Source: Bradysia coprophila (Eukaryota > Arthropoda > Insecta > Diptera > Sciaridae). Taken from it: a stretch of 64,000 nt of DNA. Each line of letters opens with the position of its first letter. Position 1 is the first letter of the stretch. A model generated the notes under the pieces. That model was not told the origin of the DNA and did not search any database. It saw only the letters and a list, made by a program, of their open reading frames with translations. This document shows, in pieces, positions 36,140-48,824 of this stretch. The stretch spans positions 4,537,739-4,601,738 of the forward strand of contig NC_050735.1 in NCBI RefSeq assembly GCF_014529535.1, given 5' to 3'. Made by a program: the position numbers and the translations under genes.

Positions 36140-37108
36140 AATTTGAGTTGAGTATCTGACCGGATTTTATCACTTATTTAATCAGAAAATCTTATCGGAG
36201 CGCTTCTTTTACCACAAAATTCGAATGTCATACAACGTAAAACTAATAAAAAATCAATCTCATAAAAAAATGTACCAACCACGAAATGACCCTATACATT
36301 CACACGCACAAACTGAACTGAATTAATGCCGCACACATTTGATGATGCACTTTGTTTGACTGGAAAACTTTATCGATTTAAAAAAAAAATCTTATCAAAC
36401 ACAATAAATCGATTATTTTGTTCAGGAGAATAGCTCATACATTCAGCGTTTGGCAGCAGGCACTTGTTTAACGAATTGATACGGTGAGAAGCATACAAAA
36501 CGGACTATTTCATTTAATTTATGTGTTTGCGAATGTAACGACGTATTGCGGTTTGAAATTTCTATTTATTTTGTTGATCAGCTGGACTCGCTCGATGGCA
36601 TATTTCGAGGTTTTTGACATTTACTTTGACATTCGAATGTGGCGAAAGTTCGACATAACGAAACGGCGGCAAGACAATGTTATTTTGAATTTTGCCAACT
36701 GACAAAGAATATGTGGTATCTAATGCAGGGTAGGGCAGGTCGGATTGAACAAATGATTATACGGACTCAAAATATTGGTTGGCCATTTGCAATAAAAAAA
36801 GGCAAAGGCAAATCAAGAGGATATGTTATAATAAAAGCATCCTGCTTCCCAAATATTAGGTTGAGAGTCAGTAGCGTCAGTAGTCAAGCTTTAAAGAAAA
36901 TTCATCAAAATTCGAACAACAAGACAATGTAGAATTAAGACGAATCAACACAACGATAAATTTCAGGCTAAATTTGTGTGCAAAAATAATATAATTTCTA
37001 TGGTAACTATCATATGTATTATGGTTTATTTGTGTCCTTACTGGAAAAAGTGGGACCACCGTTATCGTTTTGTGTCAAAATGTGTTTTGTCTTTGAGTAA
37101 TAAATATT
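36140..37108. other. 5' flank of the C20orf27 homologue and intergenic
   Basis: Presumed promoter region next to 36140, with no clear TATA box. Plus-strand frames at 36484-36702 and 36639-36932 overlap in different phases and show no domain. Confidence 0.45.
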
Positions 37109-37158
37109 ATACACCTGTTTCCAAATGTTTATTTTGACGAGTTGGTGATCCTAAGCGT
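37109..37158. repeat. Relic of hairpin repeat family C
   Basis: Matches one arm of 5626-5737: CACCTGTTTCCAAATG, TTTATTTTGACGAGTTGG and GATCCTAAGC. The second arm is missing. Confidence 0.7.
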
Positions 37159-37331
37159 GGTGATTGATTTTATTTTCCAGCTCACTAGTACATATTAGAC
37201 CGCGCTTAAATTTTTTTCCGGCCGCGCGTCCAGTGGTCCAGTCCAGTGATCTCTTGGTACAATAAGTGAGTCTTCAGTTGTCTTACTTGTCTTATCAACA
37301 TCGTCATTTAAGAGTATCGGGGAATCTGACA

Positions 37332-37513
37332 CACTGTGCCAAAACAACGCACTTTTAAACTATGTAGAAGGTGAACACGCAAGTTTATCGATGAAAATGC
37401 TTTTTAGCCATGACATTGATGTAATGACTCCTTTTACAAAATTTTGGTATGGAAAAATCGTGTGCGAGTTCACCTTTTACGTAGTTGAAAAATGCTTTGT
37501 TTTAGCACCGTGT
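37332..37513. repeat. Imperfect inverted repeat
   Basis: The left arm contains TGTGCCAAAACAACGCACTTT and AGAAGGTGAAC. The right arm contains GTTCACCTTTTACGTAG and GCACCGTGTGCCA. The loop is about 80 bp. Probably a decayed hairpin MITE. Confidence 0.6.
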
Positions 37514-38095
37514 GCCAAATTACCCCACGTCCATATAAGTACTCCTCTGACAGATATACTTTTTCAATGAATTTTTCTATCTTTATGCCCTCTGGCCTGA
37601 CCTGACCTCTGACCTGACACAATCAAGCCTGGTGCTTTTGCACACGACCAGAAGGATGTGAACGTTGGAACTTTGGTAGCAGAAAGTGTTACCGACAGAG
37701 CCGCCTTTTGATCCTCCAAGTTATGTAATGGATGTGAGTCCAAAAATAACAACGCTGGCCCGCAACTTGACATGTACAACTTAAAACTAACAATATTCTG
37801 GTAATCGAATATGTCAATAATTTGCTTACTGAATTGTCATGGAAAAGGGAAGAGTGATTCTGCTCTGTTTGTTTAGTTGTGTTCGATTGAACTTTACTTG
37901 CGAGCTCAGGCTCCTTTTGTGAGTAAAATTTGTTTGTTGAATGTTAACGCCACCCCTGGAAAATGATAAAATAGAAAAAAATATTTTCACACAATCTGTT
38001 AATTTAATCGATTCCAAACACATTTTAAAACATTTTGGTCCAAATGTGAAAAACCACTTATAACAGCAAAAATATCTCAATTTCAGTTTTCATTT
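37514..38095. other. Intergenic, no recognised gene
   Basis: Contains a short run of GACCTGACCTCTGACCTGAC near 37600. Short frames only. Confidence 0.45.
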
Positions 38096-38300
38096 CCATA
38101 CAAAATCGCAAAATGAAAAGATCGTAACAAAGGAGAAAAAAGCTCTCTCTGACATATAAATTTATATCCACTCCATTAGGATTTGCTACATAGGTCCTTC
38201 TTTGTAGCGCACAGATCGTAAAAAATCCACTCATAGTGGCGATTCGATGAGATTTTCTCTCTTTTGTTCTGATGTCAGTTTTTTAGTTTTTTTTGATCAA
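38096..38300. repeat. Hairpin MITE family G, diverged copy
   Basis: Begins CCATACAAAATCGCAAAATG and ends with TTTTGTTCTGATGTCAG and TTTTTTTGATCAA. It shares AGTGGCGATTCG and CTCTCTTTTGTTCT with the better-preserved copy at 38422-38660. Confidence 0.6.
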
Positions 38301-38421
38301 TTTGTTTAAAAAAGTGTATAGAATCGAATCGCATTAACATATTTTTGAAATTTTACTATTCTGTTAAGGCCATTCTAATCCTAATGAATTCTAATTGAAG
38401 AAAACGACTTTCCTAAGAAAG

Positions 38422-38660
38422 TCATACAAAATCAAGTAAAAAACGAACTGATAAGAACAAAAGAGAGGAAAGCGAAAGAGAGAAAAAGCGCATTCGCCAC
38501 TAATTGCGTGGATTGACGGTAGGAAATACCAGAGCTTTAAAAGCTTTAAATAAAATTTACCATAATACACGCAATTAGTGGCGAATTTTCCTATGTTATA
38601 TTGAGCTTTTATCTCTTTTGTTCTTATATGTCAGTTAGTTTTTTTCTTGATTTTGTATGA
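38422..38660. repeat. Hairpin MITE family G
   Basis: The outer arms are TCATACAAAATCAAG and its complement ending at 38660. Inner arms are ATTCGCCACTAATTGCGTGG at 38497 and the complement ACACGCAATTAGTGGCGAAT near 38569. A further fragment, AATTCGCCACTAATTGCGTG, lies at 39785. Non-coding. Confidence 0.75.
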
Positions 38661-38689
38661 AAATGAAGACAATTTTTTTTGAACCAATA

Positions 38690-39578
38690 AGGTAAGCGAG
38701 GGTATAGCTGACCGTGCAGGTGTACCTGACCAGCTACATCATTTATTAGTTTTGGAAAATAATTACAAATGAAAATACGCAAGTTAACGTTATAATTAAT
38801 CTTTAGAGCCTAAAGATTAATTTTTTTATGAAAATATTGCGATTATTATGTTTACTTATTTGATAAAACCGTAAAATGAAACCAGTGCACCATCTCAGTA
38901 CAAAGTTGCACATTTCTTAAGATAATCGTAAGATTGGTGTGGTCTAATTTAAGGTTTTTATTGACAAAAGAATTATTAATGGACAAAGTTTTGGTGTTTT
39001 TAGGTAGTAAATAGTTCGACAATTAATATTATTAACATAAATAGCGTCTAAAAGTTAATATTTGATTAATTACATGGTGGTCAAAACATTGCATCAAAAA
39101 TATGCCATGTTTGTGTAGTTGACCGCACCAAATTCCGTACATTTTTCTTCATGTGACAAATTCACCTTCCATGTGCATTGTTGTGATTAAAATTCGTTGA
39201 TATTTTGTGTTTTTATGAGTTTTTATCATTGAAATTGGTTAATATCAGTGAATTAAGAGTGAAAATGTGTCGAATAATGCGAAATTATTGCGAAAAATGT
39301 GAAAATGTCTTAATTTTGTAGCGGTCAACTACTGCAACAAGACTGGTCAGGTCCGTTTGTTAGTGGTCAGCTACTGCATCAAAAACAGTGCTTCAGTAAA
39401 ATCAGTTTTTTACAATAAAAATTAATTAATTGTCAATATTTCTGATATTCTACGGAATGGGAACAGATCAAATTAAATTCTGACGAAGGAAAAACTTAGC
39501 TTCATCGAAATCATCCTGAGATACTGATGACCAAAGTTGAAAAATTGCTTAGCCGGTCAGCTACTACCTCGCTTACCT
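38690..39578. mobile_element. MITE family H (TA target, subterminal repeats)
   Basis: 889 bp. Ends are AGGTAAGCGAGG and complement, with TA outside both (38688-38689 and 39579-39580). The motif GGTCAGCTACTGC or close variants occurs several times, including near both ends and at about 39120, 39320 and 39365, in both orientations. This looks like repeated transposase-binding sites. No transposase frame. Confidence 0.82.
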
Positions 39579-39580
39579 TA

Positions 39581-40989
39581 TGTTTAAAATAATAAAATAA
39601 AATAAAAAACAACTTGCAGCACCCTGGGAAAAAGAAATTTTTGCAAATGGCACACCGTTCACAATCGCGATTATTTTCATTTTCACAAGTAACATACCTT
39701 GGGCTCTGGCTCCCTCTCGACAAAATAAAAATCTCCAAACAAGGAATGTACTGTGCTGTGCTGTAAGCTCAATCTGACATAGGCGAATTCGCCACTAATT
39801 GCGTGGATATAGTCATTCGAATACTCTAATATCCGGTGTGGTCTCAAAAGCTCGTAGATATTCTGTTTCGATTCATCCGACGTTCCAATCTCATATGACT
39901 TCGCATTTATTTTGCGTGTTCTGCAGAATACCGTTGTAATTATCTCTTTATGGTGACCTTACGGCCATGCCATTTGCGATGCAATTAAGGTCCGTCATAA
40001 TCATAACATTAGTCGCCATATGAAAAGCTCGGTTCATAATGTGAAGCAGACGCAATTTTCAACTTTACTCATCGCCACGTTATTTTTTTGATTATTAATT
40101 TAGTATTTTCCATATTATTTTATATCGGAATATAAATAAAATTTAATAACAATATCCCAAACGAAAACACAATGGATCGATCAATAAATTATATAATTAT
40201 AGATTGGGCGCAAATTGGTTTGGTTAGTTGATTGTTATTTTCGTTGGTTTTTATTTGTTGTTGTTGTTGTTCATCATCATATACCATACTTCTTTCTTTC
40301 TTTTCACGGTGTTTGCGTTCCGGATGAATGGATAATTTTTGTGTTAAATAATTACATTGTGTGTAAGTTAAATGGTTCAACAGAATTTTATTTTTTAATT
40401 ATTTCAATATATTGTTGAGGGTAAATGATTTTTCGATGAAAAATTAATTGGTTTGGTTTGTCGGTTAGAAAAGCGACTCGGTTTTTTTTCAGCAATTTCA
40501 AGATTTACGTGATAACCAAACAATATTGCTGAGTAATTTATTGTTAACGAAGTGAGTACACGTTCATGTCAAAAATTTAGCCTTGTGATTGTCGAAAGTT
40601 GGAATAGACGGAGTGAAGCAAAGAAGTGGCTTTTCGAAGAAATGTGTGAATCCAATCTTTATCTTTCCAATAACTTGAATTCAAATAAAAAGATTGGAAA
40701 TCTATTACACTTATCTATCGATAATGGATATGGTTTTAATTGTATAGAAGGCTTTGCTTAATGTAGGAATAGTTGCTTCCTGCTTCTGAAAAAAAGCTTG
40801 ACTTCTAATCTTGTTGTCGTGAAAGAAAATGTCGTGGCTCTTACTTCTTGCGGCTTTAGTACTTTTAACAGATTATTGCAAAATCTTTTACCTCATTTTT
40901 CTTTAGCATACATTTTGCTATAAAAGGAAAAAAATGGTGCTCATAGTTATCGTTGACGTTCATAAAACAGATGCCATAGCTGTTAACCT
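39581..40989. other. Intergenic, no recognised gene
   Basis: AT-rich. Has a short TTG/TTGTTG run near 40255 followed by CATCAT. Frames at 40189-40418 and 40552-40761 have no domain. Confidence 0.5.
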
Positions 40990-41195
40990 ATTACAGACGG
41001 CAAGCATATGACCAGTATTATTATCTGGTCTATTACTTCCATCGATCAAATTATTTTTAATCTGCTGATTTCAAATCTTGTACTTCAATTTTTTAACATG
41101 TATTTTACTGTATAAAGAACCATATTACCCAGAGCTTGTCATTATTTTGGTCATTGTTATCGATAACAGATGAATAGCCATATGTGACAGGTTAA
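40990..41195. repeat. Dispersed repeat (family E), copy 2
   Basis: Matches 11568-11770 over about 200 bp in the same orientation with scattered substitutions. Non-coding. Confidence 0.8.
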
Positions 41196-41589
41196 ACGGT
41201 GATGGTCGTTTTTACCGAAATCGGACGTATTTTCCAGCGGATTTTTTTTTTGTATGCCATTAGAAGCCAAAACCACTTTCAAGAAAATCGTTTTCCCTTT
41301 AGAGGCCGTTGTTGGGATGTGATCGAAAATTTAAAACACTTTTCTTCATATTTCTCCAGGTACACAAAAGGTATGCATGGTCGTGTGGGGTGTCATTGGA
41401 AAAGTAATTGCATTGCACACACTTTCAGTAAGGAACTGAAATTGGTGCAGGGAAAATGTTTTTAGATCAAATCTTCGTGTAGTTATTCGAGTGAGTCTCA
41501 AATTTTCACTTCAAAGGAACATTCAGGCTTGATGTCATTTCAAAGCTGAAGCTTCGCCGAAATATTCAAATTTTTACCATAGTTTCAAT

Positions 41590-41780
41590 TGCTCCAGAGA
41601 GATGCCAATATGACGACTGGGTCGTTTCAACGGAACGGATAGAGGAAATTTGCCGAATGATTTTGAAATTGGTTGAGAGAAAATGTATTGAATTCTCACT
41701 CAAAAACCCAACTGTCACTCGACATATTCCCTCTATCCGTCGAAACGATCCAGTTGCCATATTAGCATCTCTCTGAATTG
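41590..41780. repeat. Inverted repeat with arms of about 60 bp
   Basis: The left arm is CAGAGAGATGCCAATATG, then CGACTGGGTCGTTTC and GGATAGAGG. The right arm is the near-complement ending TAGCATCTCTCTG. About 80 bp separate the arms. Confidence 0.7.
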
Positions 41781-41949
41781 CTCATATTTCGTCGTGTATG
41801 AATTTCCAACCAAATATGATCTCTTTTATGACCTTATTTGTCCCCAATGGTACATGCAATTACCTTACAAATGACACCCAACAAGACAAGGTACCTTTTG
41901 AGTACCTGATGAGTGATGATCCACAGGAAAAATAAATGTTTTTAATAAA

Positions 41950-42250
41950 TGATGGAATTTGTTTATGTACTGTCCGTTTGACAAGAGGATCGCCACGGTT
42001 CAGCAGGGGGTTTTGAACATTTGTTTTTTACACGTTGGCACACGTGCTCTTGTCAGATTCAAGATTCTTTTTACGAAGGTTACGCTGATTATACTTTGTG
42101 AAAAAGGCCAATACCTTGCAAATATGTCACATCTTGGACAGAATTTGACACTGCAATATCTGCAACATGAAAAAACTAAATGTTCGAAACCCCCTGAAAC
42201 CCCGTGCTTCCACCTACGTAATATACACAAACTAGGTGAGCCAATATTAA
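41950..42250. repeat. Dispersed repeat, long copy
   Basis: Its outer thirds match the shorter inverted copy at 20195-20310: TTTATGTACTGTCCGTTTG at the left and CTAGGTGAGCCAATATTAAT at the right. The 109-codon frame spanning it has no known domain and is probably incidental. Confidence 0.7.
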
Positions 42251-44389
42251 TTTATTTGCAATCACAACAACGACCTCGAAAGAGTTGACGTTTTTTAAAA
42301 ATGGATTTTGGTCTCTACGGTCCATCAATACCTCACTCGGGATAAACAAAAAATGGCACTGGAAAATAAGTCCGATGGCAGTAGGATTTTTCCGTCTTTA
42401 TATTGGATGATATTAGCAGGACCAATAAATAGTTGGTGATAGAATTACCGTGAAGGACGTGTGAATTCGAACAAATTTGATTTCGTTTAATTAAGTGATT
42501 ATCTCTTTCGTAAATTGTAAATGAAACGTACCGCGTTACAACAAAATCACTGAGAACAACTTTGCTTGCAACCAACAACATAATATGTCATCAGGCTAAT
42601 GTTTATTTAAGCGATATAATTCATTTCACGTCACCCTTCTAATAAAATTCCAAATATTGACCGACATAATAATACCATTAGTATTTGAATCGGATTACAG
42701 ATGTGCGCGTTTTCACGTTATCGATGTACGAGAAAGAATGCTGAACGAAGAAGTGGTTCACCTTTTGCAGACGGCTATGTCACCGTGCTGTCGACAGCTA
42801 TGCAAAAAAGGAACAATAAATGTTAACTAATGTCCATGTTATTATAGTAAAATGTATGTTGAAACTAATGAAGTACAAGATTTTGTAGCAACTTTTGTTC
42901 ACTGAAAAGACCAACGGCAAGGCTGATGATCGACTCGTTCAAATTGTACGAGTGGGACAGGAAATTCTTAAACAAACAATGTTCATTGAACATTCTACGT
43001 ACAAGATGGCGTATTAAAATCTCACCACAGTTAGAAGTGGAACGATACACATATTGGAGATTATTGATACTTGATGCTTACCGTATTAAGGCCAAATGTA
43101 CAAATTGTGTGTATTTAACACGTATTGCGATTGGCAAGAGGCATTGAAAATGAAAAGCCGTCATAAATTCCAGACAAAACATTCTTTATTGCTTCCAATT
43201 TTCAGAGATTTTGCTTCATTGTTTCCGAGTGCAACATCCAAAATACCGCTTCAACGGACTTATTAATTATAAGCGGCATAAAGTAACTTTTTTTCTTCTC
43301 GAAAATGCCTTGAAGCATCCCATTTCTCCTACTTAATAACTGGCACTGTACGAAGTGTATCTACTTATTACATACATTATACAAACTATTCACCTCAAAC
43401 ATTTATAATAACACAACAACTTAAGACATCATAAGGAACAATTAATGTTCGAAAAATAAATTCATTACTCGCTTTGGATGTTGGTGTTTTACAAGTATTA
43501 TCCACAAAGAAACATGCAATTACCGGACTGAAGCTTAATTTGAAAAAGGAGAAAAAAAATAATTACGAGTTTGAAGAAGAACAAAATGAAGATGTATATC
43601 GTCGTAAAGAAGAGTCGATTTATATATTACCTATATAAGTGTGTGTCCGTATGTTTACTGATGCGCACTTGTATGCCGAACGAGTGAAAAGATTACATTG
43701 AACCTACACTATTTAAATGACATCTTAATCAATTCAAATTGCATTTCTTACCTAGGTGACTATAGTAGATGTCTGCAAGTACGACGGTAATAGTAGATTA
43801 GATTGGATGTGGTGGAAGTAATTCATTACATGAGGAATCAATTAGTGATACGATTGAACTCACAAAAACCACAGCTTCCAAACCGAGTTGCTTAAGATAC
43901 ACGTATAGTTTGCGAGTGCTCAAATTGATTCTGAGATTATTGTCACATGAAGAGAACAATCGAGGCTTGCCAAGATTTTCCCTCATATGACATTACGATG
44001 TTTTATTGCATAAGCGAAAAAGGAAAAACCGATTTGAAGCTGAACGATGAGGGAACTGTCAGAAGAGTTGATAAGAGTTGACATGTTGATTTTCGCGATA
44101 TGTTGGCCGAAACAGTAATTAAAAATAGTTAAATCTTTGACCTCTGGAATTAGTGAAATGGAAAAAGCCCAAACGATAACTCCTAAAAATCTCAATTAAC
44201 AACACTCTCTCTAGCAACCTAACTACATTCATGCAACGTTCATTATGTAAAATTAGAAATTAGTCAACAGTGCATGATTCTATAAACAAATGGCATTTTG
44301 ACAGTGTCAACGAAGTTTATTTGCTAGATAGAGTAATTAAGAGATGTTTTATGGTTTCTTTTCTGGCAAATACATTACTACGAATCAGA
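42251..44389. other. Intergenic, no recognised gene
   Basis: AT-rich. Short frames (for example 42926-43147, 43798-43986, 43983-44195) show no recognisable motif, and most lie on alternating strands. Confidence 0.5.
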
Positions 44390-44590
44390 CTTCTTGATTT
44401 TCTTGAAAACTTGTTACGAGTTTCCGCGATTTTCTTGAACTACACATTTTCGAGATTTTCTTAACCTACAAATTTTCGAGATTTTCTTAAATTCTTACGA
44501 ATTGTCGTGAATTTTGCTGAGATTAATTTTCAAGGAGTTTTTGTAAGTTTTCGTGATTTTCTGGAATTTTTCCGATTTCTTGAACTATTT
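44390..44590. repeat. Degenerate short tandem repeat
   Basis: Repeated variants of TTCGAGATTTTCTTGAA at irregular spacing. It appears to be an old, decayed tandem repeat. Confidence 0.5.
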
Positions 44591-45362
44591 CAAGAAAATT
44601 GCCTTCAATAACAAAGGTAATGTAGGACCTCGACTATAGGCAATTCTTTACACCGATCGACACAAAAACCGGCATCAACATAATTTTTTCGGAGACTTTT
44701 TTATCACGACATTTTCTACTCGTCAAACCTAAAGTACACGAATGTTAAAAAAATATTTTAATTTATTGACCGATCTTTTTATGAAACGGAAATGTCGTGT
44801 GGTTTACATCAATATTATTCTGATGGCTGGGCGCCAATCTTTATAAGTATATATTTCTTTAGTAATGAGCAGTTACGCTGTAGATGGTGTCTCAATTAAA
44901 AGGTTTATGAAAAAGAAATGAAATTGGTTTTTCTTATCAAAAAACAATTTTTTCTCTTTTCCATTCAGATATGCTGTTGGAACGTGAAATTTGAATAAAA
45001 CGTAATGATGGCGTTGAATGAGTAAACGATTTTTGTAAAAGAATACAATTCACTTTAAATTTGTAAAGTAATTTAATTTTTGTGTGTGGAGATGAGAGAC
45101 AATCCACCTTAGAAAGGAGACCAATTTTTTTCCTAATGTTATTAGAAAAAGTGTGAAATGGTCTTTCGGGCGACCGGAACAATCCGATCTTTTTTAAGTC
45201 ATTATGAACGACCGTTATTCTTCGTCAATTTTTTTGATTTAATTAATTGTGTATAGAATAAAACTGAGTTTGATTGATGTTGCAGGAAGACATTGGATTT
45301 CATCATTAACATAGAAAATATTCGGAGGCTGATGAAATTACAGTAGGCTCTACATTTCTTTC
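44591..45362. other. Intergenic, no recognised gene
   Basis: AT-rich, featureless apart from short minus-strand frames at 44937-45414. Confidence 0.45.
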
Positions 45363-45806
45363 GTGAAAATAGAAAACTTGTTTTCGTTGTGGATCGTATC
45401 ACTGACGCCTCCAAATTTAAGGCTTTTTAATTCAATATTGATGCTAAGAGAAGTGCAATGTCTCGCGATTCTTTCTACCTTGATTCACGAGTCGTTCCGG
45501 TGTCGTTTACACCTTGTCCACATGAATATAATGGAGGATTACATTGGATGGTGCAAAAGTAATATTCATTATCTGACGTCACAGTTTTGTGATGAAAGCA
45601 AACTCACAAGTGTGTTTGTGCTGTTCGAGCCGAAGGCAAAAAGACTGGTCGGACAGACCTTTATCAACACTCTCCAAGAACAGGCAATAGAACAGAATTT
45701 AAATAAGAGGCTTCCACGACACAATGGTCCAAAATTCACATATAAATTCAGTTTTTTATGTTGGTATAAGCCACTGCGTTACGGGCGTTCCTTTTACCCT
45801 CGTTAG
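45363..45806 (+). CDS. Hypothetical open reading frame, 147 codons
   Basis: The longest unexplained frame in the gene-poor stretch. The predicted product is basic toward its C-terminus, with no signal peptide, membrane segment or family motif that I recognise. The upstream sequence gives no promoter clue, and no exon partner is evident. The surroundings (45830-45990) contain repeat-like text with TTTTAAATGACACCAAATTT and a second version of it, so the frame may be part of a transposon. Treat as doubtful. Confidence 0.15.
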   Translation: MKIENLFSLWIVSLTPPNLRLFNSILMLREVQCLAILSTLIHESFRCRLHLVHMNIMEDYIGWCKSNIHYLTSQFCDESKLTSVFVLFEPKAKRLVGQTFINTLQEQAIEQNLNKRLPRHNGPKFTYKFSFLCWYKPLRYGRSFYPR

Positions 45807-46278
45807 AAAGGTAATTTTCATAGCTTTTAAATGACACCAAATTTGACCATATATTTATCACTGCAACTGGACTTGAAGAATAATTTTACCTCTAACTTTG
45901 GACGGCCATAAAAAAAACACAGGGAAGTCGTAGCGTAGCAAAGTGGGGTTCGTTTGAAAGCCACTGACATTACCTTTTAATTGACACTAAACATGACCTG
46001 CTTAAAAATCTGACACAAATGACGTTTTTCGTGTTTTCGAAATATTTTTTGATTTTGGGCCAAAACCGGTGCCGTGACGTGAGAAGTATCGAACTTCTTT
46101 GTACTCCCATCTATTCCTTTCACAGCAAAAAAAGAATCACGAAAATCGATTGATTTTTCCCTGAGATTTGACTCACGCCGATTTTTCGGATTTTTGAAAC
46201 ACTGTGCCGTGCCATTCGAAAATTGAATATCACAAAGAAATTCACGTAAAATGAACCGATCATATTGTGCATGTAGCA

Positions 46279-46412
46279 GTGACTATATTCGCGTAAATAT
46301 TTTCACTAATTTTCACGATTTTCTCAAATTTTCGCAAAATTTTTTTTTTGAAAATTTGAGAAATTTGAGAAAATTCGTGAAAACATTTTCGCGAACATAG
46401 GCACTGTCATGT
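46279..46412. repeat. Hairpin MITE-like repeat
   Basis: The left arm starts AGTGACTATATTCGCG and continues TTTTCACGATTTTCTCAAAT. The right arm is the near-complement ending CGCGAACATAGGCACT. The apex is a run of T with AAAATTTGAG. It is almost loopless. Confidence 0.7.
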
Positions 46413-48551
46413 AGTGGTGCATTTTTGCACGGAGGAAACTGTTTTGTAATAATTACCTCCCCCATGGGGCAATTAAAAAAAAAGCAATTAAATTCCTGAG
46501 AGATTCCACAAAGAGAGCGCGTCTGTTCGAAATCAAAATGGCTATTAGAATCGTCATCCATCCCATATGGATGGGGATGGTTTCCAAAGGTAGAAGTCGA
46601 TTAGTTTTATTCTGCATGCACCATGGACAATATGGTACTGCAATGAATTTCACATTTTAATTGTGGTATCACTTTATAATTCCAGTATTCCATATTCACG
46701 TATGGTAGGTATATTATGTACCGTTAAACCGGTAATGTTTCATTATCATAATTGTTGTCTACCCAATGGGCACACAACGAACATTCAACGAAATAAAATA
46801 TAATAAAAGAAAATCCATCTCTATGACAGATTATATTGAAATATCTCTCGTTTCTCATAAACTATCCCGGACCAACATGAAAAAGAAATTCGAAAAATTA
46901 TTTTATGATTTATGATTGAAAGCATTAACATCACCATTTTTCGCGCTTCGAATATCACGTTTTTAAATAAATAATAAAATCCAAACGAAACTTCTATATA
47001 CATCTATAAACAACACCAGGCATGTATAATTGTATGTATGTAGTGTGTACCTACCCACCTCATCTAAATAAAGTATAAAAGTACAAAAATGTAATGCAAA
47101 ACCCATTTACCATTAAAGTACTCTACTATCAATCAAATTTGTATTACAGAGCGAGAACATAACCACTCCAATATAACACAATCGACCAACCAATAAAAAA
47201 CAATCAGCTTCACCATTATCATTACAATATTATAAATAACAATAAAAAACCGAGATATTTTTATAAACTTGACTTAAACGAACACCTTTCCTTAGCACCA
47301 GCGAGAAAATCATAATAAACATAAATAAATCGAACCAATGTTGGGATTATAATGTGCTTTTTTAACACATTTACGTATTGGCCTCCTCAAAAACCTCATC
47401 TTCAATCTTCATTGCCTTCGTTTCGTTTTTTTTGTTTGCTTCACAATTTTTAACCATTTTCTTCAACAGTTATATCGTTCCATATATATTTATATATATC
47501 CATAAAGTATAATATACTTTTCGAAGTGCGATATATCTCTCATATTTCTTATAAAGATATATTATGGGATTAGGTTGCCTTTGTATAAAACACAACTATT
47601 TCGTTCGCACTAATTTAATTTACTAAAAATTATTAACCATCTGAGTTGTACAAATTTATGTATAGCGCTCTATTATTAAAAGCCATAAATCATTTTCAGA
47701 TCAGATTGTATATATATATATATATATTCGTATATATATAGTATATATTACTCGGTGCCCATTGCCCATCTAGAGAAGAAACGAAATCAAAATAAGAGAA
47801 GAAAAAAAGAAGTTTAAATAAATTTTATTTTGCACCGCGTGTTTTTCGTTGATAGTATTTATACTATCTCGGACGGTATGTATTGGACCACGAGAGAGGA
47901 CGCAGAGAAATATGACTAACCAATATGAATTATTTTGACAGTAAATTTTATTGATTGGAACAGCAAAAACTTAGTCAATTTAGATAATAAATATAAGTTT
48001 TTTGATTGAACGGAAAATTTTCAAAGCTGAAAGGTCACTGGAAATGCAACAAAGTATCACCTTGAAACAGTGTAAAAATGTGAAATTACATGGTACACTG
48101 TCGTGTCACACTGCGTTTTTCCAATAGCTATGCTTGGTGCTTAGGGAAATTGAAAAAAAATCCCTTTTTTTAACTGTCGTGTTTCCATACTTTTCAGCGA
48201 TTGTATCGAAATGAATGAAATGCGCCTACAGTCTATGTACTTTTATTTGTTAATTATTTCGATGTTTGCCATTTCGATGTTTGCCTAAATTCACGGATGG
48301 TACAATTGTTACATACTCGTGTTCCTCCAAAATGATCCGGGCTTGATTTCTGTGTCAGATAATTCCACATTTTCTAGAGATTTTATCGCATTTGTAGCGT
48401 CCTAATGTTAGCACAAGCTTCGTAATTTGGGTAGTTGCAGACTGCAACGATGTACGTGCATACTGAATGACCTAACTTTACTGAGAGAGTATTCCCATAC
48501 TTTGAGGCGTGGCATCACTATACCACGAACGTAATTTTAGAGATCAGATGT
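46413..48551. other. Gene-poor AT-rich stretch
   Basis: No supportable frame. Contains an AT dinucleotide microsatellite at about 47708-47740 and many TATAT runs near 47480-47570. Confidence 0.5.
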
Positions 48552-48610
48552 AAACCATTATGGTTCGTAAACTTCTAGAGTATGGTCATTTCGTAGACTT
48601 TTGACATAAA

Positions 48611-48824
48611 AGGGGTAAACTATTATGGTTCGTAAATTTCGTAATTATGCTAATTTCGTGAACCTTTGGCATTTCTTCCGTATATTTTATGTCAAAAGTA
48701 TACGGATTGTCATACTCACGAGATTTACGAACCATAATGGTTTACCACTAAAATATACGGAAGAAATGTCAAAGGTTCACGAAATTATACTTACAACCTT
48801 TGCGAACCATAATGGTTCACCCCT
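48611..48824. repeat. Palindromic MITE with AACCATNATGGTT ends
   Basis: Ends AGGGGTAAACTATTATGG and complement CCATAATGGTTCACCCCT. The inner arms TTTCGTGAACCTTTGGCA and TTCTTCCGTATATTTTA are mirrored at 48749-48786. A partial related piece lies directly upstream at 48552-48610, with AAACCATTATGGTTCG. Non-coding. Confidence 0.75.

Noticed and set aside
41199-41465. 88-codon plus-strand frame in the gene-poor stretch
   Set aside because: Lies among dispersed repeats, has no domain and no splice partner.
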